From NCBI GenBank assembly GCA_036897445.1, contig JAYMTL010000066.1:36667-100666 (forward strand): a stretch of 64,000 bases of DNA, given 5' to 3'. The notes beneath the pieces are model-generated. The model was not told the origin of the DNA, made no database searches, and saw nothing but the letters and a program-made list of their open reading frames with translations. Each line of letters starts with the position of its first letter. Position 1 is the stretch's first letter. Shown here piece after piece: positions 1 to 7,620 of this stretch. Both the position numbers and the translations under genes were made by a program. This DNA comes from Pelargonium tetragonum. Its lineage: Eukaryota > Streptophyta > Magnoliopsida > Geraniales > Geraniaceae.

Positions 1-401
1 GTAGTATCTCTTACCGACTCAACCTACAAGTTTAGAAGGTTGATGCAGTGTAAATGTTTAGCTGAGAGTGTACCCGAACAAGCAACAGCGAAGACATCTA
101 CCGCGGATAATGATTCCGACCTAGCTGACTTTGACTTACCCGAGTTGATTGAGCCTCTCTTCTTCTTTTTATGACTTCCTTGACCTCTTTTGTTTGTTTG
201 TTAGCTTTTTATGAGGAGCTCTCCATCTGTATACTTGTATTCCTTGTCTTATTCTGCTTTTTGCCTTTAGATTTAGCTACGTCGCTGTCACAATTCTTTT
301 TGTTTAGTATTGGATTCTTCTTTTTTCTTTATCCTAATATTAAAAAGAGGAGTATAGCAATAGAAGGTGTAGGAGGCTTAAGCAGTAGGAGTAAGGGCTA
401 A
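1..401 (+). pseudogene. Family C copy 1: decayed repeat-borne reading frame, cut by the window edge
   Basis: A frame is open from base 1 to a TGA at 172-174 (57 codons). It contains STYKFRR at about residues 7-13 and an acidic run ending NDSDLADFDLPEL from base 109. A second frame, shifted relative to the first, runs 171-401 and begins with TSLTSFVCLLAFY, followed by a hydrophobic stretch and a basic, Gly/Ser-rich end (KKRSIAIEGVGGLSSRSKG). The copy at 3025-3438 has the same order of blocks (FRR, DSDL, LTSFV, hydrophobic, basic/Ser-rich) in a single frame. I therefore read this as one ancestral frame of about 133 codons broken by a frameshift near 170. The middle is hydrophobic enough for one or two membrane segments. 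I do not recognise the family. The beginning may lie left of the window. Confidence 0.4.
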
Positions 402-534
402 CTCGCAAAGGGGGAGCCTAGCGGATAGGTAGTAATAAAAAAATAGCAGGTAGAAGCTCAGTGTATGGGTTCTTTTGGGTTTAGTTTGTTGTTTATAAGT
501 ATAGGATAGATTCTTCAATGTATTCTGTAGCTTA

Positions 535-753
535 TTGATTGAGAAGTTAGTTCCTAATGTGTATAATGTATACGTCCATCTATACTTACCGTGTAGCATT
601 AGCGGAGGAAGGTTCATGTTATATAGTGAAATAAGTAGAAAGGATAACACATCGACCAAGTTCTTCATTTTTTTTATTGACTTAGATTCAGTATCTGTAT
701 TCTTAATCTTCTTAGTCTTAGTACTAAGGAGTAAGACCTATACGCCTCAGTAA
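535..753 (+). pseudogene. Family C copy 4: shortened relic with FIDLDS motif
   Basis: The open frame starts at a TTG, so the start is not convincing. Residues 23-42 include SGGRFMLYSEISRKDNTSTK, which aligns at DNA level with the FRR to KDNT segment of the copy at 3061-3120: both have GGAGG, then TAGT, then AAGGATAA-ACA. From 673 it encodes FIDLDSVSVF, matching FIDLDSAFLY at 3304 in the second copy. The acidic DSDL block and the LTSFV block seen in other copies are missing, so this copy looks internally deleted. It ends with a short hydrophobic stretch and LRSKTYTPQ. It lies about 580 bp downstream of copy 1 in the same orientation, so copies 1 and 4 form a tandem pair. The function is unknown. 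Confidence 0.35.
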
Positions 754-1740
754 GATAAGAGTGGAAGCAGGAAGGGAGCCTTAGCAGCCAGAGCAATATA
801 AGGGAAGGGCTACTTAGAACTTCTTTATAACTTTATAATATATAGTAGGGGATTCCTCTATTGGTATACTGTTGTTAGTTGTTCATATGCCTTTCTAGTG
901 TAGGTAGTTGTTTCTTTAGAGAATTTCTTTTAAAAGAGTCATTCTGATTCTTGGGATTTTACTTAGATATTCCGAATATCCCGGAGCTCTAAAGAAAGTT
1001 TTGAAGGAAGTGGTTTAATTAAGAATAAGAGAATAGAAGTCACAAAATAGCTATGAGTCAGAGCCCGGATAGGTCAAGTTCTTAAGACAAGGAATCAAGA
1101 ATAGTAAAAAGAAGATGCAGCATCTTTTATGTTGGTTTCCGATTGAAGTTTGTACAAAATAGTACGTCATAGTAAACTCGTGAAAAGGAGTCTCGGTCTA
1201 GCTTTAAGGAAAGGAAGTAGTTTGTAGGTCTCTAATAGGATCAAGAAGTTTTGAGGTCTGAAAACAAGCAAGTAAGTCAAAGTAGCAGATGCTGGCTACC
1301 TAAAGTTCCAGGTATCAATTCTGGAGCCTATAAGGAGAGAAAAGGTTTGTCTTAGTTTCAAAAGGATATTCTAACTAAAGTGTCTGAAATCGAACGTATA
1401 AAGTCTCAGATGTCAAGGTTGTTTACTGGACAGGCTAATTCGGCATGGAAAGTGTCTTTTAGTGATATTTCGTATGTTCCTTTTTTTCAATTAAGCTATC
1501 CTTGTGGGATAAAACTTTAGGGGAGGCTCCTAAGTTTCATTTACTAGGCAGGCTTTTGGTAGGTTTTCTAGTTCTGCTTCACTTGCTTGCTCGGGACGTC
1601 TCTTCATTTTATAACGAAGGTTTGCTCTTGCCTCTTACTTCAAAATCTCTATCCTATAAAGAAAGCAAGAAATTCAAATTGATACAAGGTAAGCGCGTTG
1701 AATAGGCAATATTCTTAATTAGTATCCGAACTCTAAACAA

Positions 1741-1840
1741 ACGACATTCTGGAGAGTAACTTCAGCCTTGTTTCTTTTACTTTGACTAATGGTAGAGTTT
1801 CTTAGGTTTATGGTTTTTTTAGGTTAGCTGGTTAACGAGA
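1741..1840 (+). repeat. Repeat A fragment plus repeat D fragment
   Basis: GACATTCTGGAGAGTAACTT at 1743-1762 continues CAGCCTTGTTTC. It closely matches 29501-29540 (GACATTCTGGATAGTAACTT then CAGCTTCAGCATTGTTTG). About 50 bp later GGTTAGCTGGTTAACGAGA (1822-1840) matches 35401-35419 exactly over 19 bases. Confidence 0.7.
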
Positions 1841-2040
1841 TTGGGAGTTTGAAAGAAGTAGGTCACAGGTTAAGAAGAAGATAGAGAGTCTCACATACAT
1901 AGATAGCTTTGAGTTGAGTAGAGCCCAGAGCAAGCTCTTAAGACGAGTCCGTCTATCAAGTAAAAAGAGTCAGATGCAGCAGAATTTGTAGGCTTCTGAG
2001 TATGTATCATTTTCCGAGTTCTGAGAAAGTTTTCCAAAAG

Positions 2041-2145
2041 GAAGTTTGTACTAAAAAGAGATAGCGGTTTTGGCATTGTTTGCTTTAATATGTTCTGTCA
2101 ACTTTTAACGAGCTTTGGCTTAAGTACTTGATAAAGTAGTTTTTT
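2041..2145 (+). repeat. Repeat A fragment
   Basis: ATAGCGGTTTTGGCATTGTT then TGCTTTAATATGTTCTG at 2061-2098, followed by GAGCTTTGGCTTAAGT. The copy at 23080-23180 has the same order: ATAGTGGGAGTGGGTTGGTA, TTGTTTGCTGGAAT, then GGGCTTTGGCTGG. Confidence 0.65.
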
Positions 2146-2360
2146 GGGTTCTGTTTGTTCCTTTGTTTCCCGGTTATAGTAGAGTTTTCAAACGAACGAA
2201 TTTCCTAGGCATTTCAAGTGAAGTGAAAAAACGAAATTCAATTCAAATGGAGTACTAAAGGGACTCTCTACTGCTATCTTATAAAGAAACTTCTAGTTCT
2301 AATCCAGAAAGTTTTAGAGATCTAAGCAATTCCAAATAGGGTCTTTCGTTTGATGGCTTT

Positions 2361-2675
2361 CCAGTTCCACTTAAACAGAATGGGATGTATCTAATCAGGT
2401 TAACAGGGAGGGGATCCTTTCTATGTGAAGGCTATAAGGTAAGAAAGCAAATAAAGAAAGATCTAGTCAAATTGGTTGGTAAATCGTTCGAACGGGGAAA
2501 CCAAACACTTTACGAACTACCTCAACTGGCATTAAACGCTGGATATAAACATTGAATTTGTATTCCCTTTTCCTTTTCTTAGTCTTTTTGGGAGGAAAGA
2601 AACTCTTTACTTAAGGGAGTGACCTAGGTTCCATTAATTAATAAAGTAGGCGGATACGCTAAAGTAGGAGCGTCA
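2361..2675 (+). repeat. Repeat A, long copy
   Basis: It begins with TTCCACTTAAACAGAATGGG then ATGTATCTAATCAGGTTAAC, matching 30260-30310 (GAATGGGATGTATTCAAATG, AACAGGTTGAG). It continues GAACGGGGAAACCAAACACT (about 2489) and TACCTCAACTGGCATTAAAC, and ends with AAAGTAGGCGGATACGCT then AAAGTAGGAGCG (2643-2672), which parallels AAAGCAGGCTAAGCTAAAGT GGGAGCG at about 29205-29231. The unit is therefore at least 300 bp. Copies are strongly diverged, with indels. Confidence 0.65.
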
Positions 2676-2870
2676 TCATTCGAAGGAGGGGGTTTCTAGA
2701 ATATCTAAGAACAAGAGTCAGAGTCTAACAAGGTATAAAGAGTTTCTGGAAAGGCTAATTCGTTTTTAGGCACGGGGATTTTTGTTTCGGCCTTCTGAGT
2801 ATGAACAGGATAAGTAGATTCAGGGCTATACCTAACAGAGCTCACCAATAGGGGAAGCATTAATGTAGCT

Positions 2871-3013
2871 AGTATATTAGACTTTATAGTTGATAGGTTT
2901 CTTTATGTAGATAGAGAGTATACTAGTTCCTTTAGTAGTACGTAATAGATAGCTAATAGGTTTAGGAGATCTTCTTCATTGTAATTGTACTACGGAGCTT
3001 ATCGATTGATAAG
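2871..3013 (+). repeat. Direct repeat Q, upstream copy, flanking family C copy 2
   Basis: It shares with 3463-3640 the order TTAGACT-TATA, TAGT-CTAG, and a terminal block GGAGATCTTCTTC-TTGTA...GGAGCTTATC followed by GAT (2963-3007 here). The two copies bracket about 450 bp holding family C copy 2. The arrangement resembles a short terminal-repeat element, but identity is imperfect and no target-site duplication was found by eye. Confidence 0.5.
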
Positions 3014-3024
3014 ATAGTGCCTAG

Positions 3025-3438
3025 GTGGGAGTACATCCTTCTTACCGAGTAAACTCAGAGTTTAGGAGGGTTAATATCTCTTGTAGTACAGTAAGCAAGG
3101 ATAATACACGTACACCAGCATCTGAAACTGATTCTGACCTAACTGAGTTACTTGCCTCTGAGTCTTCTTTGTACCCTGCCTTGACTTCTTTTGTTGCTTT
3201 GTACTCTTCTTTTTACTTCCTAGACTTGTTTTTTTACTCTTCATAGTTTGTATTCATGGACTTCTTTCTTTGTTTGAGTTCTTGTACCCTTCTTTTCATA
3301 TCTTTCATAGACCTAGATTCTGCATTCTTGTATTCTGTATCTCTATATATAAGGAGAGTTAGAGGTAGAAGCAGAATAAGCTATAGGAGCATTAGTAGGA
3401 GTAGCTCTCTTATAGGGCACGGAGCTACCTTCTTATAG
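3025..3438 (+). pseudogene. Family C copy 2: best preserved frame, interrupted by one TAG
   Basis: One frame runs 3025-3438 (138 codons) with a single internal stop, TAG at 3244-3246. The blocks in order are: SYRVNSEFRR (from about 3040), SKDNTRTPASETDSDLTELL (DSDL at 3130-3141), LYPALTSFVALYSSFYFLDLFFY (hydrophobic), then after the stop MDFFLCLSS, FIDLDS (3304-3321), LYSVSLYIRRVRG, and a Ser/Arg-rich tail. Both flanking halves match copy 1 or copy 4 in the same frame. The first ORF begins at a TTG, so the true start is uncertain. It is flanked by related direct repeats (2871-3013 and 3463-3640). The composition suggests a small protein with an acidic N-terminal part, hydrophobic core and basic tail. 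No known family is recognised, and a chance ORF over a plain DNA repeat remains possible. Confidence 0.4.
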
Positions 3439-3462
3439 GGAGTAGGTTGTAGCTATAAGATT

Positions 3463-3640
3463 ATACTGTATTAGACTCTATATATACTTTCTTTTATTAG
3501 GTAGTGTACTAGCTAGTAGGTAAGTTGTTCTTTATCTGTTACCATTAAGTAAAGGGATTCCTTTCAATATATAGATTAGTTGTTTCTTTTGTCAATTCTA
3601 GGAGGTCTTCTTCCTTGTAGGGAGCTTATCAATGGGTAAA
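3463..3640 (+). repeat. Direct repeat Q, downstream copy
   Basis: The best conserved part is GGAGGTCTTCTTCCTTGTAG then GGAGCTTATCAAT at 3601-3633, matching 2963-3010. The preceding GGGATTCCTTTC...TAGTTGTTTCTTT also resembles 845-920 downstream of family C copies 1 and 4, and GGGATTCCTGCTGTTTGTAG at about 55735. The order C then Q is thus seen more than once. Confidence 0.45.
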
Positions 3641-4133
3641 CTCTATTTTTAACTTGTCAGATTTTGCATATGACAAAAGTCTTCCAGGCATTTCTAGCTA
3701 ATGCTAATAAAGTGGATCTCTTTTTAGAAAAGTAGGATTCCCCTACGCGTAAAATGAATAAACTCACGTAAGGGAATTCTTCAAAAAAGTGCTCTAGAAA
3801 CAGAGAGCTTGTAAATAGCCACGAAAGGGCCTCCTTGCTCAATCAAAAATGTTTGATACTAGTGGCCACAGGTTCAAGTCCACAAGAAACCCTATCATTA
3901 CTGAGAGCTTGTTGAGTTTCTGCTGGCTCGTGAATCGAAATTTGACGCGGAATCCTTTGGGGTTTTGACTTTACACCAATCGAGCCGGGGTAATAAAATG
4001 AAAAGAAATAGTAGAGTTGCAGCAAGTAAAGTATTTAATAACTTAGGTAGAATGCTTTTGAAATCTGCGGAAATTGCTTATCTTAGATAGACGGAGCTGT
4101 CTCTACTTTAGTCAAATCTAATTGACTATAGAA

Positions 4134-4215
4134 GTGTTGCCTGAGTAAGATTTTTAACCGGTTAGAGCATCCTTAAAAAGAGATGGTGTCCGTCGGTTCA
4201 AATGCGATTGTCCTA
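4134..4215 (+). pseudogene. tRNA-like relic, possibly a decayed tRNA gene
   Basis: GGTTAGAGCA at 4160-4169 matches the usual 3' half of a D arm. GTCGG-TTCAAAT-GCGAT at 4192-4208 matches a T arm, with four of five possible stem pairs (one G-U) and the canonical TTCAA loop. The distance between the two signatures (35 bases) is right for a tRNA. A weak anticodon stem TCCTT/GATGG with loop AAAAAGA can be drawn, but the loop lacks the conserved T33, and no acceptor stem pairs well (3' side about TGTCCTA). This looks like a tRNA pseudogene or a plastid-derived remnant. The amino-acid identity cannot be given. Confidence 0.3.
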
Positions 4216-4667
4216 TTCTGTAGAGGCTATGGCTTCACTAGGCAAGTTGACATGGGATGTATGGATAGTCAAAAGAGGGGCTGCGGGTTAGTTGGATTTT
4301 AGTAAGGATGTCTAAGTTGAAACCTAACATTAGGAGACGGATTTCCTAGCGGTAAGAAAAAGCCCTTCTAAATAGTCTGGATAGAAACATTGGCATGATC
4401 CCTGGTTCCATCCCCGACCCGTTTGATTAGCTTTAGAAAGTCTTTCCTTGAATGAAGTAGTTGATCTTATAGACCTCCCTTCCAGACCTGGTTATTTAAT
4501 TAAGACATCTATAATCTAGAATAGAAAATTCCAAAGAAACAAGGTAAATGAAATAAAGGGCCCTAAAATAGGTCGAATAGGTATTTTGGAGAACTTACAG
4601 GGCATATTCATTCATGTTTTAACGCACGGAATAGGCCGTACCAGATAAGATTTTCTATATAGAGAGA

Positions 4668-4681
4668 GGTAATGTAATTAA
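4668..4681 (+). repeat. GGTAATGTAATTAA word, copy 1
   Basis: This exact 14-base word recurs at 22987-23000, 28674-28687 and 33991-34004, all on the + strand. At 22987 it is the left edge of a repeat A copy. Four same-strand copies of a 14-mer exceed chance expectation. Confidence 0.7.
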
Positions 4682-5439
4682 TTGAATTCTGTGGTACTTA
4701 GTTTTTCTTGATAGGAAGCCCTTCGTTTCCTTCCGGTAAATGAAGTCAGGTGGAGGTTCTCTCACTTTTGGGCAGGGGTTCCTCCCTATAGAGTACCACT
4801 TAGCTAGGCAGGGTCTTTGTGAAGTCCGTAAATAAGGGGTTTTCTTTTATGTTAGTGGGTTAACGAGACAAGGGGATTTAGATATATTAAGTCAGATAGG
4901 CAGTGCGCAATAGTCCACTCCGATCTGAAGAGTCTATGGGTTTGCTAGTTTGACCTATAAAAAAGTGTGCAATTAGAACTTACTTTGTATATTCCAAAGA
5001 GTTATTATAAAGAAAGTAGGCGCATAAGAAGGTAATAGAGCCAGTGGGCAAGGCAGAGTCTCGGTATAGCTCCTGCTTCTAGGTTTCTGAGTATCAAGTA
5101 TAAAAAAATTTCGAAGTTTTGAGACTCAAAGGAGTGTGTGAAGCTAAAGCCAGTCTTTCGATAAGATAAAGGGATGATCTTTCGTTTAGTAGGGATTCGC
5201 TGGATAGGAAAAGTAGCGGTTTCAAAAACCTTTTTTAGTTTATAAGAAATTAGTTTTGCAATAGTAAAGTTGGGAATTGTGAGGTTTCCATAACTAGATA
5301 AAAAAGTTTTGATTTTCTCGTTAGCGAGGATTTTCTTAGTCTTAGGGATTCCTTGGGTCTATGGATTTTTTGTACTCTGATTTCCCGATCTAGCTAAAGT
5401 CATTCATTCAAAAGAAAGCAACGACTCCTTTTTTATACA

Positions 5440-5530
5440 TATACTTAAAAGATAAGCTGAATTCTTATAAGAGAAAGCTTCGCCCTTTCTTACTAGAACT
5501 GACAGGAAACCGAAAAAATTCTTCAATCTC
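5440..5530 (+). repeat. Repeat M, copy 1
   Basis: ATACTTAAAAGATAAGCTGA then ATTCTTATAAGAGAAAG-CT and GGAAACCGAAAAAATTC. Copy 2 at 13806-13885 has ATACTTAAAAGAGGGTAAAC, TGAATTCTTATAGGAGAAAG and GGAAGCCGAAAAAATC. Similarity by eye is about 75%. A shared GAGAGACTGCC-like word follows both copies (about 5671 and 13952). Confidence 0.65.
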
Positions 5531-6148
5531 CTGTATAAACCCAAAGTTCTGAGACTCTTTAGATGCCCTTCAACCTTCCAACTCCTTCGCAAATAGCACA
5601 AATAGAAAGAGAGTCAAATTTTAACTTCCTACTACTACAAAATAACCTTCAAATCGCAGCCCTCCTATTCAAGAGACTGCCTTAGAATTCGATTCTAGCC
5701 TATGAAAAATGCTTACCTTCGCCCCTTACTACCCGTATCTTTACCCTTTCCAGAAAAGACTTCCTTACTCAATAAGCAATCCCCAAAAACTCTTAGAAAC
5801 CCGAGAAATCCTTACTTTATAGTTTCAATTTAGACACCTCCTAAAATCCCTATCATATAAAAAGACTCCTATCTATACAAATATACTAACGCATAAAGCC
5901 CTATACACTACTATATAAGAAGTAATTCATAGACTATACATTTGCTTACTTCGGGCTATGTCTCTCTTCCCTTACTCAGCAGCTTTTGCATATGAGCCCT
6001 TTCACCTTCGTTTCACACATTTAAGAGTCTACTTTATGAAACGAAGCTAAAAGGAAGTCCCCTAGTTAGTGAATTTGCCTTAGGGCTATACTTTTCCCTT
6101 GACTGACTACATTTCTCTAACGAAACTTTCTTATAGGCTTAACGCCCA

Positions 6149-6262
6149 GTTGAGACGGAGGCCTCCTTACTTCGCTTTAGCTAAACTTTCCCCGGTAAAT
6201 AACGGCACAAGGAAAACCTGCTTACTGAAAAGGCTAATACATCAGTCTCTTACATACATAAC
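6149..6262 (+). repeat. Repeat E, copy 1
   Basis: GTTGAGACGGAGGCCTCCTT, TTCGCTTTAGCTAAACTTTC, CGGTAAATAACGGCACAAGG and AAAACCTGCTTACTGAAAAG GCTAA. The first two blocks match 7501-7540, the third matches 7563-7577, and the last matches 13368-13393. Confidence 0.65.
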
Positions 6263-6535
6263 AAATTTGAGAACTTGAAATGGAAAACTTTCGAATTAGG
6301 AATTGAACCCTTGAAATCTTTCTCTAGTTATCAAATTCTCTATATAAGCCAACTCCTTAAGAAGAAGAACCAAACCCCTTTATTTCCAGCCAGAAGGAAC
6401 CCTTATTCAAGAATCAATCCCGGCAAACGAACTCAAACTAATAGAGAGAAACTTGGCTAAGAAAGTAACAGGTTGTAATTCCAAAACCACTCTGCAGGTA
6501 AAAGGGTAAAACTAAGAAAGATATCCCCTATCAGA

Positions 6536-6625
6536 GTTGCCTTCATTACTTATAAAGACCCTGTCTGGTGAAGCAGGAGCCCATATGTAAAGGAGTCCCC
6601 ACCAGGAGAAACAGGCATTTTTCTT
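6536..6625 (+). repeat. Repeat I, copy 1
   Basis: TTCATTACTTATAAAGACCC, GGTGAAGCAGGAGCCCATAT, GTAAAGGAGTCCCCACC. Copy 2 at 12358-12440 has TTCATTACAAAAGTCCC, AGTGAAGCAGTAACCTGTGA and AAGGAGTATCC. Translated, both show a VKQ..P...KGV-like run in the same frame, but copy 2 has a stop after KQ. The ORF starting at 6568 uses a GTG and has no recognised family. Confidence 0.55.
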
Positions 6626-7460
6626 ATTTTTGCATACGGCTGGACTCCTTTTTTCCAAGACTTTCTTTTCAAGGCTTATACTTACTCTTACTTAATCCTG
6701 AAAACTTATTCACAAATAAAAGATCAAATCTAGTCAAACTCTATGAAATTTTTCTATTACCTAACCCACTTTTGCTTTACTTTCAAAGAGAAATGTGCTC
6801 TTCCAAAGGAAACTCTTTTATTAAACATGAAACAAGGAGGCTTAGAATCTCAATTGATTCTAGAAAATCTTACCTTTGATCTATAGCTAACGGAGAGCCC
6901 GACATCTTAAATAAGTAACGAATTAGAATCCCAAGAATAAATAGCTTGAGTTCAGACTCAGAAAGATATATACTGACTTTCCTATTTGACTGCATGGCTC
7001 ATGGACCCCCAAAATCTTTCTACACCCCTCGTTAACTTGTTACTTGAAATTCTTCCTTTTTTCAAAAACCCTATACTAGAACCCCTGCTTACTGCCAAAA
7101 CTATAAGTTCCTTTTCATCTTTCATCTATAAAAACCGAGATTCTATCTAGGCTCGCTTATCAAGTCACTTACTTTTCCATTAGATCTCTATCTCGTTCTC
7201 ATACTTTTTAAGATCTCCCTTAAAACCCTGGCTTACTCTATCTCTAGACTCTTCTAGACTATGACTCTTTATTAACTTTATTGACTGAACCCTGAAACTC
7301 TTCTTCTTACCATGAAACTGAAAAGGTTTTAGGGACACGGCTTAGCCAAAAAGAGATTCCGTAACTACACCTGCATTCTCATGAGCTTGACTATAATCAT
7401 AAACTTCTTTGTTGGGGCTTTCTTGATAATACCTACCAATCTGAGACTTTCTAAAGTATT

Positions 7461-7491
7461 CCTAAGAAAGACTCTTTCTTAGTTTCTTAGG
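7461..7491. other. Pair of mutually exclusive 9-bp hairpins
   Basis: CTAAGAAAG (7462-7470) pairs perfectly with CTTTCTTAG (7474-7482) around ACT. CCTAAGAAA (7461-7469) can instead pair with TTTCTTAGG (7483-7491). The left arm therefore has two perfect partners. It lies just upstream of repeat E copy 2. Confidence 0.6.
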
Positions 7492-7600
7492 CGGAACCCC
7501 GTTGAGACGAATGCGGCCCCTATAGTTCGCTTCGCTTTAGGATATCCCTATAAGCCTTCCTTGGTAAATAATGGCAAAAATCAAACTAGCTTAGTTTGAA
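7489..7600 (+). repeat. Repeat E, copy 2
   Basis: GCGGAACCCCGTTGAGACGA then GCGGCCCC, TTCGCTTCGCTTTAG and GGTAAATAATGGCA. It is aligned with copy 1 (GTTGAGACG, TTCGCTTTAG, GGTAAATAACGGCA). The 3' end differs and forms a 7-bp hairpin (TCAAACT/AGTTTGA at 7581-7599). Confidence 0.6.
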
Positions 7601-7620
7601 ACTAAACAAAAGAAATAGAG

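Larger units (their letters stand above)
1..5400. other. T/G-polar non-coding block with dense relic repeats
   Basis: On the + strand this block is rich in TAG, GTAG, AAGGAAG and TTCTAG words and poor in runs of C. Besides family C, it holds repeat A copies (1743-1774, 2061-2145, 2361-2675), repeat D relics (1809-1850, 4849-4880), the GGTAATGTAATTAA word at 4668-4681 and a tRNA-like relic at 4134-4215. No standard gene was recognised. The polarity changes abruptly around 5400. Confidence 0.6.
5401..7620. other. C/A-polar non-coding block
   Basis: The composition is the reverse of the preceding block: CCTA, CTTAC, CCCTT and AACCC words dominate on the + strand. It holds repeats M1, E1, E2 and I1 and two hairpins near 7461 and 7581. 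The ORFs at 6275-6460 and 6568-6879 have non-ATG or weak starts and no recognisable similarity. No gene was recognised. Confidence 0.6.

Noticed and set aside
3870-3910. T-arm-like GGTTCAAGTCC
   Set aside because: The flanking bases do not form a T stem (only two pairs) and there is no D arm at the right distance.
6280-6345. Reverse-strand GGTTCAATTCC resembling a tRNA T arm
   Set aside because: Only the inner T-stem pairs form, and no acceptor stem was found.
6568-6879. 103-codon ORF starting at GTG
   Set aside because: Its start lies in repeat I, whose second copy has a stop three codons in. The rest is unrelated between copies.
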